A model generated the notes under the pieces. The model made no database searches. It was not told where the DNA came from and saw nothing but the letters and a program-made list of their open reading frames with translations. 64,000 nucleotides of DNA from JBGAPH01 sp046349955 (GTDB lineage Bacteria > Planctomycetota > Planctomycetia > Pirellulales > JBGAPH01): positions 1-64,000 of the forward strand of contig JAXMBI010000025.1 of assembly GCA_046349955.1 (NCBI GenBank), read 5' to 3'. Positions 44,918 through 54,819 of this stretch are shown here, piece after piece. The position numbers and the translations under genes were made by a program. Numbering within the stretch: the stretch's first letter is position 1; each line of letters opens with the position of its first letter.

Positions 44918-47900
44918 TCAGCGCTCCCAATCGTCGAACACGCGATCGGCGGCGGCGGCCAGCGCGCCCCGCTGCGGCGCCCCCGGCGGCGGACCGCCAA
45001 ACTGCGCCTTGAGCATGCCGAAGTCGAACAGGTCGACGTCGCCGTCGCCGTCGGCGTCTCCCTCGGCCCGCGTCGTGCCTGCAAAGAAGTGCGTCTTGAG
45101 CAGAGCGAAATCGGCCAGGTCGACGACATTGTCGCCGTTGAAATCGGCGTTGTAGCGGCCGGGGTCGCTGGAGATCGTCCAGGAGCGCGCGGCCCCCACG
45201 AGCGCGTTGCCCGCGGCGTCGGCCAGACCAGCGGCAACGACCGTGAGTTGGTATTCGCCGTCGATACGGGTCAAGTTCGTCAATCCGCCGAGCGTCCAAT
45301 GGCGACCGTCGGTCGTCGTCAGCCGCACCGGCCAGCCGCTCAGGTTGAGCGCCTGACCATTGCGGGTGAGGACCAGATTTGCCAGCCCGAATCCCGTCAG
45401 AGGCTCGCTGAGTTCGATCGCGAGCGAGTCGACCGAGGTGCGCACGCTCGGCGTCAACTCTTGGATCGTAACGCGCGGAGCGTCGAAGTCGGCCAACCAC
45501 TCCTCGCGCGCATCGAACCGCAGATCTTCGCCGGCCGGATTCTTGATGCCCGCGCCCGCCGCCGTGAGCGCGAGCGAGTACCGGCCGCTGACGGAAGTCA
45601 GGGGCCCCAGATTGCCGAGAGTCCAGGTGATGTTGTCGCTGGTGGTCAACGTCTGCGCGGCGGTCAGCAGATTCGCGCCGTCATCGCGCGAGAGCTTCAG
45701 GTCGGACAGATCGAACCCACTGGCAGCCTCGCTGAAGACAATCGTGAGTGACTCGACCGGCTGATTGCGCGGATCGGGCGTCACGTCGCGGATGTCGCCG
45801 CTGAAACCGAACGACCATTGCTCGAGGGCGGGCGCCGCCATCCGGTTGCCGCTGTTGTCTTGGATGTCCGTGCCGGGAACCCCCACGGTCAGCACGTAGT
45901 TGCCCGGCTCCCGAGTGATCTGCGTGAGGTTTTGCAGGCGGAAAGTTCCCGGCCACTGGATCAAGAAGACCCCATTGTTGCCCGTCAACAGATTGGGGCC
46001 GCCGTTGCGCGTGAGGCTGAGATCCGCGACGTCCACAGTCCAGTACGTCACGTCGTCGCTGAAGACGAAATCGATGGAATCGACCGGCGTGTCACGCGGG
46101 TCGGGCGATACGGCCACGATGGTCGCCGTCGGCGGCGTGCTGTCGTGATTCCAGCTAGGACCGCTGAGATACGACAGATCGTTGCCGATCAGGTCGGTGA
46201 TTCCCGAGCCGGGCTTCAAGGCGAGATCATAGTAGCCGTCGGGCGTGGTCAACTCCGCCAAGTTCTCCAGCCGCCAGGTCGTGTCGTTGACCTGCACGAG
46301 CGTTTGAGCGGCCGTCAACAGGTTGGGCTCGGCGCCGCCGCGGCGCAATACGAGGTCGCTGGCTTCGAAGCCCTTGATCGGCTCGGAAAAGACGATGTCG
46401 ACCGAGGGCAGCGGCTTCGTCTGGTTCCAGTTTTGGGGAACCTGCATGGTGCCCGACGGCGGGCTGACGTCCTGCTGCCACGCGTCGCTGGCCCCTTCGG
46501 CCAGCGGATTGCCGGCCAGGTCGCGGATCGTCCCAGGGGTCGCCACTAACTCGAGCCGCAGGTTGCCGGAGGTGTTGAACGGCCAGTCGACCAGGTTCGT
46601 CAGCCTCCAAGTGAGGTCGTCGACATTTTGCACCCGAGCGCTGGAGAGCGGCAGCGGCTGGCCGTTCTCGAGGAACACGCGAAAATCGCTCTTCGAGAGT
46701 CCTGTCACGGGCTCGCTGAAGCGGAGTTCGATCTGCTTCGCCTGGGGCCCCGGATCGGGCGAAACGTCCACGATGTCGACCGTGGGGCTCGTCCGGTCGA
46801 TGGCGAAGGTGAGCTCCACGTCACTGGCGAGTGGATTCCCGAATGCGTCCTGCACTCCGCGATCCGCCGGCAGCCGCAGCTTGTATTGCCCTTCGCCGCT
46901 CGTCAGGGGCGCGATTCCCGTCAGAACCCAGGCGCGGTTGTCGAGCGTGCGGAGAGTTTGATTCGCGGTGATCAGATTGGCGCCGCCGGACAGGCTCAGT
47001 TCGAGGTCGGCCAACTCGAGCCCGACGATCGGCTCGCTGAACTCGAGCCGCACGGAGTCGACGGGCGCATTCTCTTGCGCGTGCGGGCCCAGCCAGGCAG
47101 CGGCTGGGCCGACCGCGTCGACGCGCCAGGCCTCGCCAGCGTCCACTGCCAAGGGCCGGCCCTGGGCGTCCACGATTGCAGACCCGAAGGCCGGCAGCGT
47201 GAGCTCGATCCACCCCTCGCCTCCGGTCAGCCCCGCCAAGCCTTGCAGGGTCCAAGTCACCTGGTCGACGGTGGTCAGCGATTGCCCCTCCGACCAGGGG
47301 ATCGGCACGCCATTGCGCGCCAGCCGCAAATCCGCCAGGTCGAAGCCGCTGATCGCCTGACTGAAGGCAATCTGCAGGCTGTCGACGGGCAAGTTGCGGG
47401 GATCCGGCGTCACCGGCGAGATCTGCGCGGTAGGCCCCCCCTCGGGCAGCACGAGTTCGATGGAACCATACTGAGACTGCGTGGTTCCCACGAGATGATA
47501 GGTGAACAGGGACTGCACCGGCACGTCGGTCAGCAGCCCGTCGAAGGGGCGCCCCAGGGAGACCGACTGCCCCGGTTTCCACAGCCCTCCTCCGCTGAGG
47601 TTCAGCTCGGCTACGCTCGTCGGCCCGGGATTGGCCTCGCCAAACCCCACCGCGCCCGCCCCCAACTCCGCGATCACGGCCGCTGCATCGGCGGCCACCC
47701 AATCGCCAATGCTCCGCCAGGCGCCGACATCGAGCCGGCCTGTGGACGACTCGAGCAGATAGCCGTCGATTTGCAGCTCCTGCTCGGAGCGGTTGACGAG
47801 CTGCGTCGAACCGTCGGCGCCTACGCGCAGCACCACCGCCGCCTCGGTCTGCCAAGCTTTCTCGGCGTCGGCGGCCACCGGATTGCCGGCGCCGTCGCGG

Positions 47901-50632
47901 AGCGAAGCTACGCTCGAATTCAAGCGGAAACGATAGTCCCCCGGAATCGCCAGCTTCGCTCCCAAGCCCGACAAAGTCAGTAAGCTGCCGGAGATTTTGG
48001 CCGGCGTGTCCGGACCGAGCAGGTTGGGGCCGCCGTCGCGCGAAAGCGACAGCCCAGCCAGCGAGGCCCCTTGGATTGCTTCACTGAACTCGAGGACCAG
48101 GCGATCGGACGACGCACCCGGCGCGGCCCCAGCGAGCGAAATACTCGTCACCTGAGGGCCTTGGCCGTCGAGCGTCCAGGAAGCGCCCGCGCCCTCGAGC
48201 AGAGGGATTGCCGGCGCCGTCGTAATGCCGGCGCCCGCGGCCGAGAGTTGCAATTGGTAAGCGCCGGCCACCGCGGTCAAGTCCCACAGGTTGCCCAGCC
48301 ACCACCGCTGATGGTCGATCGTGGTCAGCGTTTGGCCGGCGGTCAGCAGGTTGGGGCCGCCATCGCGCGAAAGCGATAAGTCGGCCAGGTCGAAGCCGCT
48401 CACGGGGGCGGTGAACTCGATCGCCAGACCCGCCAGCGGCTGGTTGCGGTTCGTGGGCTCGACGGAACCGAGTGTGACCTGGGGAACGACCGACCAAGTG
48501 TCGGCGGCCCCCAGGGCCAGCGCGTTGCCCGGCCCGTCGGTGATTTGCGATCCCGCCGCGACCAGCGAAAACGTGTATTCGCCGGGCGCGCCCGTCAGCG
48601 GCGCGAGGCCGCGCACGCGCCAAGAGAGGCCGTCGACATACTGAAGCTGCTCCGTACCCATGAGCAAATTCGGTCCGCCCCCGCGGGTGAGCCGCAAGTC
48701 CTCGAGGCCGAAGCCACTGACATTCTCACTGAAGCGGAGATCGATCGAACTAACGCCGCCAGTGCGCGGGTCGGGCCCGACGTCGATCACATCGACCGTC
48801 GGGGGCGTTTGATCGTGATGCCAGTTGGCCTCGAAGGGGTAGCTAAGCGCGTTTCCGGCGCGATCTCGGATGCCATGATTGCTGCGGATTCGCAGTTGGT
48901 ATGACCCATCGGCCGTGGTTACATCGCTCAGGTCCGCTAACCGCCAGGTCGTTTCGTTGACCTGGGTGAGGGTCTCGGCGCCCGTGAGCAGGTTCTGACC
49001 CGCCTCGCGGCGGAGGATCACGTCAGCGGCCTCGAGTCCCGTAATCGGCTCGGAGAAATTGATGTCGATCGACGGTAAGGGCTGATTCTGCGACCAGCCC
49101 TGAGGGTATGTGAACCAACCTGAAGGCGCAGACAAGTCCTCCGTCCACTGCTCCACGGCGCCTTCCGCGAGCGGGTTGCCCGCCAGGTCGGTGATGCCGG
49201 CGGGCGCCCGCAGCGTCAGGGTGACACGTGTGTCGGTCCAAGGGGCAGGGAGATTGCGGACCTCATAGGTTGCGGGATCGACTTGCCGAATGGAGGCCCC
49301 GCTGCCGAGGAGCGAGTCCCAGCGATTGCCGATCGACCACTCGAGCGACAGATCGCCCAGGCCCAGGCCGCGCACTGGCTCGCTGAACGCGATGTTCACC
49401 GAGTTGACGTGTGCGTGCGGATCGGGATCCACGTCGACCAGGTCGACGGTCGGCGGCGATTTGTCGAGCGTCCATTCCGCCGCGGCGCTCGAGTGCAGCA
49501 ATCTCCCGGCCGCATCTTGAATGCCGGAGCCGGCGGCGGCGAGCGCAAGTCGATACTGCCCTTCCGTCGCGTCGGTCAACCCGGTCAGTCCGGCGAGAGT
49601 CCACGTGATGTTGTCGACGCTCGAGAGCGTTTCGGCCCCGGAGAGCAGGTTCGGGCCACCATCGCGCGCGAGCGACAGGTCGGCCAGATCGAGGCCCGTG
49701 ACTGCCGCGGAGAACTCAATTTGAATCGAATCCACTCCGGTTCGCCGCGGCGAATCGATCGCGGCCAGGCTGACCTCGAGCGGAGCAAGCAACTCCCAGG
49801 TTTCGCTCACGCCGGTCAACAGCGCAAACCCTTGCTGATCGACGATCTGCGACCCGAAGGGCTGGATCTGGAGGCGGTATTCGCCGGCCTGGTCTTGCGA
49901 TGGAGCCAGGCCGGAGAGCAAAAACTTCGTGTTGTCGGCCGTGGAGAGTTGAGCTCCGGCAGGCAGCGCAACGGTTGCGCCGCCGCGGCGCAGGGACAGA
50001 TCGGCCAGGTCGAACCCCTGTACCGGTTCGCTGAACGAGATCTCGAACGCATCAACCGGATTGATCGCAGGCTGGGGAAGGACGGGGGAAATGCCCACGG
50101 TGGGCGTCGAGGGATCTGCAATCAGCTCGATTGCACCTGACTCTTGCAAAGCTCCCAGCGCCGCCCGGCGGAAAAAGAATTGCGTGGTCGCCGGCACGTC
50201 GCTTTGCAAACCGGTGACGGGGCGCCCGAGATCGACGCTGGTTCCCGGCCCCCAGATTCCGCTGTCCGCCAGGTTCAACTCCGCCAAGTCCGTGGGAGTG
50301 GCCACGGCCTCGCCGAACGACACGCCCCCGGCGCCCAGCGCTGCGACCACGGCTGCCGGGTCGCTCGCCGTCCAATCGGCCAGGCTTCGCCAGCCAGCGG
50401 GCGACAGCTTTCCTGCCGCCGAATAAAGGTAGTAGCCGTCCAGCGCCACCGAGTCGGCGTCGCTGGTGTTGACGATCGAGGTGGACAGGTCTGGCATCAC
50501 GCGGAGCGTGATCGCCAACAAGTGGCGTGCTTCGAGCCGTTCGCCCTTCAGTCGGCAAGGACCCAGCCTGGCGCCGTCGTCAAGCCGCCTGGGGACTCGG
50601 GGGTGATTTGCTCGCAAGTGGAACCGTCCCAT
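44918..50632 (-). CDS. Giant secreted repeat protein (2 x [lamin-like + 7 Ig] + dockerin)
   Basis: A 1904-residue protein from ATG 50632. The N-terminus has the planctomycete ERLEARHLLA (LEPR-XLL-like) export segment. Then comes a lamin-tail-like domain, seven Ig-like repeats of about 105 residues (FSEPVxGFDLADLSLxRxGGPNLL, then TWxLxxL, GxYxLxLxAxGxGIxDxAGNxL), a second lamin-like domain (LVNRSEQELQIDGYLLESST) and seven more Ig repeats. It ends with two dockerin-like calcium loops (DFNGDNVVDLADFALLK, DADGDGDVDLFDFGMLK). The second half repeats the first in order. Likely cell-surface adhesin or scaffold. 54 bp before the PEP-CTERM gene. Confidence 0.85.
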   Translation of the reverse strand: MGRFHLRANHPRVPRRLDDGARLGPCRLKGERLEARHLLAITLRVMPDLSTSIVNTSDADSVALDGYYLYSAAGKLSPAGWRSLADWTASDPAAVVAALGAGGVSFGEAVATPTDLAELNLADSGIWGPGTSVDLGRPVTGLQSDVPATTQFFFRRAALGALQESGAIELIADPSTPTVGISPVLPQPAINPVDAFEISFSEPVQGFDLADLSLRRGGATVALPAGAQLSTADNTKFLLSGLAPSQDQAGEYRLQIQPFGSQIVDQQGFALLTGVSETWELLAPLEVSLAAIDSPRRTGVDSIQIEFSAAVTGLDLADLSLARDGGPNLLSGAETLSSVDNITWTLAGLTGLTDATEGQYRLALAAAGSGIQDAAGRLLHSSAAAEWTLDKSPPTVDLVDVDPDPHAHVNSVNIAFSEPVRGLGLGDLSLEWSIGNRWDSLLGSGASIRQVDPATYEVRNLPAPWTDTRVTLTLRAPAGITDLAGNPLAEGAVEQWTEDLSAPSGWFTYPQGWSQNQPLPSIDINFSEPITGLEAADVILRREAGQNLLTGAETLTQVNETTWRLADLSDVTTADGSYQLRIRSNHGIRDRAGNALSYPFEANWHHDQTPPTVDVIDVGPDPRTGGVSSIDLRFSENVSGFGLEDLRLTRGGGPNLLMGTEQLQYVDGLSWRVRGLAPLTGAPGEYTFSLVAAGSQITDGPGNALALGAADTWSVVPQVTLGSVEPTNRNQPLAGLAIEFTAPVSGFDLADLSLSRDGGPNLLTAGQTLTTIDHQRWWLGNLWDLTAVAGAYQLQLSAAGAGITTAPAIPLLEGAGASWTLDGQGPQVTSISLAGAAPGASSDRLVLEFSEAIQGASLAGLSLSRDGGPNLLGPDTPAKISGSLLTLSGLGAKLAIPGDYRFRLNSSVASLRDGAGNPVAADAEKAWQTEAAVVLRVGADGSTQLVNRSEQELQIDGYLLESSTGRLDVGAWRSIGDWVAADAAAVIAELGAGAVGFGEANPGPTSVAELNLSGGGLWKPGQSVSLGRPFDGLLTDVPVQSLFTYHLVGTTQSQYGSIELVLPEGGPTAQISPVTPDPRNLPVDSLQIAFSQAISGFDLADLRLARNGVPIPWSEGQSLTTVDQVTWTLQGLAGLTGGEGWIELTLPAFGSAIVDAQGRPLAVDAGEAWRVDAVGPAAAWLGPHAQENAPVDSVRLEFSEPIVGLELADLELSLSGGANLITANQTLRTLDNRAWVLTGIAPLTSGEGQYKLRLPADRGVQDAFGNPLASDVELTFAIDRTSPTVDIVDVSPDPGPQAKQIELRFSEPVTGLSKSDFRVFLENGQPLPLSSARVQNVDDLTWRLTNLVDWPFNTSGNLRLELVATPGTIRDLAGNPLAEGASDAWQQDVSPPSGTMQVPQNWNQTKPLPSVDIVFSEPIKGFEASDLVLRRGGAEPNLLTAAQTLVQVNDTTWRLENLAELTTPDGYYDLALKPGSGITDLIGNDLSYLSGPSWNHDSTPPTATIVAVSPDPRDTPVDSIDFVFSDDVTYWTVDVADLSLTRNGGPNLLTGNNGVFLIQWPGTFRLQNLTQITREPGNYVLTVGVPGTDIQDNSGNRMAAPALEQWSFGFSGDIRDVTPDPRNQPVESLTIVFSEAASGFDLSDLKLSRDDGANLLTAAQTLTTSDNITWTLGNLGPLTSVSGRYSLALTAAGAGIKNPAGEDLRFDAREEWLADFDAPRVTIQELTPSVRTSVDSLAIELSEPLTGFGLANLVLTRNGQALNLSGWPVRLTTTDGRHWTLGGLTNLTRIDGEYQLTVVAAGLADAAGNALVGAARSWTISSDPGRYNADFNGDNVVDLADFALLKTHFFAGTTRAEGDADGDGDVDLFDFGMLKAQFGGPPPGAPQRGALAAAADRVFDDWER

Positions 50633-50850
50633 GGCATGCTCACCGTAGCAAAAGGTGCGATAGGATTGCCTGTACGTCCCACAACGCGAACGCTGCCGCC
50701 AACGGACGCGACTTTTTACGGCAAACCAACTTCCTGCATCTGTCTGCGGACGACGGCCGGGCCCTCGAGCGTGGCGGACGCCCTGCCGCTCTGGCAAGCC
50801 TTCAACTCGAGGCAGCCGACCCGCCCAAACTGGGCGTTCCCCTTGAAACG

Positions 50851-51813
50851 CTAGCGCCAGTCCTTGTCGTCGATCTTTTGCCCGTCGCGGCGATTCGACA
50901 GGCGACGATGCACCGACGGGTCGATTTGGTAGCTGAGCGCGTGGACCGAACCATCGCACATCGACGCCTGCCACGTCGTCGCGTGGGCGCTTCCAAAGCG
51001 GCTGACGCTGACCTGCCCCGGCTGATCGCGCTGCGGCGGCTCCGCAAGCTGCCCCCAACGGAGCAGGTCGAGGTCGTCGCCCGTGTAGGCGTTCTCGTTG
51101 TCTCCGCCGTCGGCGCCGGTTTCGTAGTCGTCGGGGTTCAGGTACTTCTCGCAGACCAGATACGTGTGGGTCGAACCGTCTTTGAGCGCGGCCATGCCGA
51201 CATCGCTACGCAAGTAGGAAATGCCAGTGCTGGCGCTCAGGTCAGGAAACTTGTAGCCGCTCTTGCCCTGCTCGAGCGTATCGGGGCCGGGCCCGTGCAG
51301 CATCATCTTGTCGCCGGCGTTCATCGCATAGTCGTTGCGCGCCACCAGGGTCACCGGGTCGGTCGCATGCGGCGAACGTGCTGCGTCGGGCAGCAGGGGA
51401 TAGAGCTTGGCCGGTCGTCGGCTGGGACAATGTAGCACCGCCAGCGGCGTGGCGATGCGCTGGGCGCTGCTTTGCTTCTGCTGGGCCTGCGTGTCTCGCG
51501 AGCCCAGGTCGTGCAGCGCTCGCTGCTCTGCGAAGGGGAGCACGTTGTAGATCCACCCGCCGGGCTGCCCGACGCCGTTCCCCTCATTGGGGAACCCCGG
51601 CCAACGGAACCCCCAGCCCCCCGGCGGAAAGCGCTTGTTTGTTTCGTGGAACGTGATCGAAGCCAGCGCGAGCTGTTTGAGGTGGTTCTGGCACTGCACC
51701 CGCCGGGCCGACTCGCGGGCGGCCTGCACCGCCGGCAATAGCAGGGCGATGAGCACGCCGATGATCGCCACGACGACCAGCAGTTCGACCAAGGTGAACC
51801 CAAGACGCTTCAT
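50851..51813 (-). CDS. DUF1559 type IV pilin-like protein
   Basis: A 320-residue protein with the prepilin start MKRLGFTLVELLVVVAIIGV, cut by prepilin peptidase before FTLVE, and the planctomycete DUF1559 domain: RRVQCQNHLKQLALASITFHE at about 37-57 and the C-terminal CDGSVHALSYQID. The family is greatly expanded in Planctomycetota; members are thought to form pilus- or pseudopilus-like surface fibres. It reads toward the giant surface protein gene, with 218 bp between. Confidence 0.92.
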   Translation of the reverse strand: MKRLGFTLVELLVVVAIIGVLIALLLPAVQAARESARRVQCQNHLKQLALASITFHETNKRFPPGGWGFRWPGFPNEGNGVGQPGGWIYNVLPFAEQRALHDLGSRDTQAQQKQSSAQRIATPLAVLHCPSRRPAKLYPLLPDAARSPHATDPVTLVARNDYAMNAGDKMMLHGPGPDTLEQGKSGYKFPDLSASTGISYLRSDVGMAALKDGSTHTYLVCEKYLNPDDYETGADGGDNENAYTGDDLDLLRWGQLAEPPQRDQPGQVSVSRFGSAHATTWQASMCDGSVHALSYQIDPSVHRRLSNRRDGQKIDDKDWR

Positions 51814-51943
51814 GGCGCGTTTCCTCGCACAGGGAGTTGGCCCACGCGGACCAAGCATTGTCCACGGGCGCACCTGCATCCTAACGGTTTTTCGAACGTT
51901 TGGCCCGTGAATGCGCAATTCCCGTGGCCGCCACAGGTTGAGG

Positions 51944-51973
51944 CCGCAAAAGATCGGTCGGCGGCTTTTGCGG
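51944..51973. other. Hairpin in the divergent gap before the TIGR04222-like gene
   Basis: CCGCAAAAG (51944-51952) and CTTTTGCGG (51965-51973) pair perfectly over 9 bp with a 12-base loop, between the starts of two divergent genes. Role unknown; possibly an operator. Confidence 0.4.
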
Positions 51974-52074
51974 GCCATACTTGAGGACCACTCGACGATG
52001 ACCTAACGCAACCCTCATATTGGCCCCGTAGGATACGAGTGGGTTGCCCAAGGTTCTTTGCGGAGGACTTTCTC

Positions 52075-53454
52075 ATGCTGCCCGAATACGCGGATCTTGC
52101 CGAGCGGCTGCGAACTTTTTCGCTCGACGAGCCGGGGGCCACGCGGCCCTTCTCGAAGCGGTTGGCCGCAGAGCAAGGCTGGTCGGCCGAGTTCGCCGCC
52201 GCGGCGATCGAGGAGTACAAGCGGTTCGCCCTGCTTTCGGTGGCGGCCGGCCACGTGGTGACGCCTTCGAAGGTCGTCGACGAGGTCTGGCATCTCCACC
52301 TGATCTACACCCGAAACTATTGGGACGTGTTCTGCCCGCAGGTGCTCGGCCGTCCGCTGCACCACGACCCCGGCGTGGGACGCGCCGGCGAAGCGGACCG
52401 GCACGCCCAGCAGTATGCCCAAACGCTGGCGAGCTACCGCCGCGTGTTCGGCAGCGAGCCGCCAGCGGCGCAGTGGCCCCGGGGGCGCAAGCGGCGTCGT
52501 CCGGCGCTGGCCGCCGCACTCCCCATGCCGCTGCTGCTCGCGCCGCTGGCGGCGGGTTGGCTGAATCCGTTTGACATGCGGGGGCCCGACTTCCTGCTGC
52601 TGTTCGCGATCGTCTACGCCGTGTCGCTCTTGTTCGCCGGGGTCCTCCGCTTCGTACTGCGGGGGCCGGCGGGCCCAGCGTGTGCGGTGCAACTGAGCCC
52701 GTACGAGAAGGCGTTTCTCAGTGGTGGCAAGCGCCGGGCGATCGAGGCCGCCGTGGTGCGGCTCTCCGACGAGCGGCTGATCGACATCGGCCCGCGCAAG
52801 CTGAGCCTTTCGGCCGTGTGGCCGCGGCCGGAAACCGAGACCGACGATCCGCTCGACGAAGCGGTGCTGGAAGCGGCCGAGCGCGAGCTGCCAATCACGG
52901 GACTTTGGGCAGCGGCCCGCCGTGCAACGGCGCCCCTCGAAAGCCGGTTGCAAACGCTCGAACTGGTGCTCGAGCCGGGTCAACGCTGGCTCGCCACGCT
53001 GTTGCCGATCCTCTTGGCCCTCGTGGTTCCGCTCGCCGGCGTCTACAAGATCTATGTGGGGCTCGAACGCAGCCGGCCCGTGGCCTTCCTGGTGATCGCC
53101 TGCCTGGCCGTAGCGGGTGTGTCGCTGCTCGTATTCGCTCGGCCTCCCCTGCGAACCCGGCGCGGGGACGCCACGCTGCGGCAGCTCAAACGGGAACACG
53201 CCGCCAACTCCGCGGCGCCCGACGCCGACCAGACCGAGCAGGGCTCGCTCGTCAACGCGGTCGCGCTCCTCGGGCTCGGAGCGGTGGCCGGAACCACGCT
53301 CGCGCCGTTGCAACACTACCTGGGCGGGGCCGCCGGCCAACGACGTTCACCGGGCGACGGCTCCTCCTGCGGTTCGAGCTGCGGTTCGAGCGGATGCGGC
53401 GGAGGGGGATGTGGAGGCGGCGGCTGCGGCGGTTGCGGCGGCGGAGGCGACTAA
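52075..53454 (+). CDS. TIGR04222-like membrane protein with Cys/Gly-rich C-terminus
   Basis: A 459-residue protein with GGAGG nine bases before ATG 52075. Residues of about 1-130 resemble the plant/bacterial glycine-rich domain protein (GRDP) fold, with SKVVDEVWHLHLIYTRNYW. Membrane helices lie at about 150-168, 180-200, 308-328 and 340-358. The C-terminus is an unusual run of Ser, Gly and six Cys (CGSSCGSSGCGGGGC then three more) before a final Asp. This layout matches planctomycete and other TIGR04222 membrane proteins of unknown function; the Cys tail may bind metal or be modified. Confidence 0.75.
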   Translation: MLPEYADLAERLRTFSLDEPGATRPFSKRLAAEQGWSAEFAAAAIEEYKRFALLSVAAGHVVTPSKVVDEVWHLHLIYTRNYWDVFCPQVLGRPLHHDPGVGRAGEADRHAQQYAQTLASYRRVFGSEPPAAQWPRGRKRRRPALAAALPMPLLLAPLAAGWLNPFDMRGPDFLLLFAIVYAVSLLFAGVLRFVLRGPAGPACAVQLSPYEKAFLSGGKRRAIEAAVVRLSDERLIDIGPRKLSLSAVWPRPETETDDPLDEAVLEAAERELPITGLWAAARRATAPLESRLQTLELVLEPGQRWLATLLPILLALVVPLAGVYKIYVGLERSRPVAFLVIACLAVAGVSLLVFARPPLRTRRGDATLRQLKREHAANSAAPDADQTEQGSLVNAVALLGLGAVAGTTLAPLQHYLGGAAGQRRSPGDGSSCGSSCGSSGCGGGGCGGGGCGGCGGGGD

Positions 53455-53481
53455 AGGCGCTCGCCCACAGACGCCCGTCTC

Positions 53482-54720
53482 TTAGAGAAACCGCCGAAAC
53501 TGCCAGGCCAGCCGGCCGTACCAGCGGTCGAACCAGCCACGGTTGTGGCAGTCCTCCGGCGTAATGCGGTGGCTGTTGCGCAGCTCGTGCTCGCAGATCG
53601 ACTCCACGGCCGCTGCAAGTTCCGCGCTGCGGAACACGCCCATGAACTCGAGGTTGATCGATAGGCTCCGCGGATCGAAGTTGCAGGAGCCGATCACCGA
53701 CCAGCGGCCGTCGACCACCATCACCTTGCTGTGCAGCATCTGGTCTTGCCGCTCGTAGATCTCGATGCCGCGGGCGAGCAAGTACTCGTACATGTGTCGA
53801 GTGGCCACCTCGGCCGCCTTCACGTCGCTCCGCTCAGGCACGATCACCCGCACCCGCACTCCGCGTCGCGCAGCCCGCACCAGCTCGCGCAGCACTCGGC
53901 CGAGCGGCAGGAAATAGGCCATCGAAAGCGTGATCGAGTGCTGCGCGCTGCGCAAGAGCGGCAGAAACACGCGATAGGGGCGATGTGCTTTGAGCCACGG
54001 CCGCGACTCGAAGAACAGGATCGTGTCTTCCTGACGGTCGACGAATCGCTTGCCCGGCCAGCGGGGCGGCCGGGGCGCCGGCAGCCCGTTGACGCGCCGC
54101 CACAGCCGGTCGAACGCATCGGCCACCTGCCTTACCTGCGGGCCAGTCATCCGCACGTGAACGTCGCGCCACCCGGCCGAACTTGGCAGCCGCAGGGCCT
54201 TGGCGTCCTCCACCGAATGGATCGAGCTTTGGTCGACGACGTTCATGCCCCCGAAATAGGCCACATCGTCGGCCACGAGCAGCTTGCGGTGGTTCCGGCG
54301 ATTGAACAGTCGAAAGAACCGCCAACTCCACAGCGTGCGGCCCAGGCTGTGATAGGCATGGACCGCGACCCCCGCCTGCTCGAGATCGGCGAAGTACTCC
54401 GCAGGCGTCGAAAAGCTGCCCACGGCGTCATACATGAGCCGCACGTCGACGCCGGCGCCCGCCCGTTCCTCGAGGGCCGCGGCGATTGCCTGCCCCGCCC
54501 GGTCCCCCGAGACGATGTAGGCCTCGAGCCACACGCGGCGGCGGGCATTCTGAATGTCGCGCACCATCGACGCGATCAGAGGGGGCGACTCCTCGAACAG
54601 CCGCAGCTCGTGTCCCGCGACGCGCAGGCAGTCGCGCGGCGCTGAACCGGCGGCGGCGCGGATCGGTTGGCTCACGCAGGGGCCTATGCGGGCAAGGGTT
54701 ATCGCGTTGGGAGACCTCAT
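53482..54720 (-). CDS. Cardiolipin synthase-like phospholipase D family protein
   Basis: A 412-residue enzyme with two HKD motifs, NHRKLLVADD (about 165) and MLHSKVMVVD (about 350), each followed by GGMN or GSCNFD. The family joins phosphatidylglycerol or phosphatidylethanolamine to make cardiolipin. It lacks N-terminal membrane helices and so resembles ClsB/ClsC rather than ClsA. ATG 54720 with GGGGAAG upstream was chosen; GTG 54675 is possible. Upstream frame to 55554 is a shadow of the glycosylase gene. Confidence 0.9.
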   Translation of the reverse strand: MRSPNAITLARIGPCVSQPIRAAAGSAPRDCLRVAGHELRLFEESPPLIASMVRDIQNARRRVWLEAYIVSGDRAGQAIAAALEERAGAGVDVRLMYDAVGSFSTPAEYFADLEQAGVAVHAYHSLGRTLWSWRFFRLFNRRNHRKLLVADDVAYFGGMNVVDQSSIHSVEDAKALRLPSSAGWRDVHVRMTGPQVRQVADAFDRLWRRVNGLPAPRPPRWPGKRFVDRQEDTILFFESRPWLKAHRPYRVFLPLLRSAQHSITLSMAYFLPLGRVLRELVRAARRGVRVRVIVPERSDVKAAEVATRHMYEYLLARGIEIYERQDQMLHSKVMVVDGRWSVIGSCNFDPRSLSINLEFMGVFRSAELAAAVESICEHELRNSHRITPEDCHNRGWFDRWYGRLAWQFRRFL

Positions 54721-54819
54721 TATATCTTCCCCGGGTCTCGCGGGACCGCTCGACCGCGAGTGGAAAAGGCGCCGAGTCAGGCTAGAATTCGGCTCCGTCT
54801 CCTCATCCCGAGATTCCTC

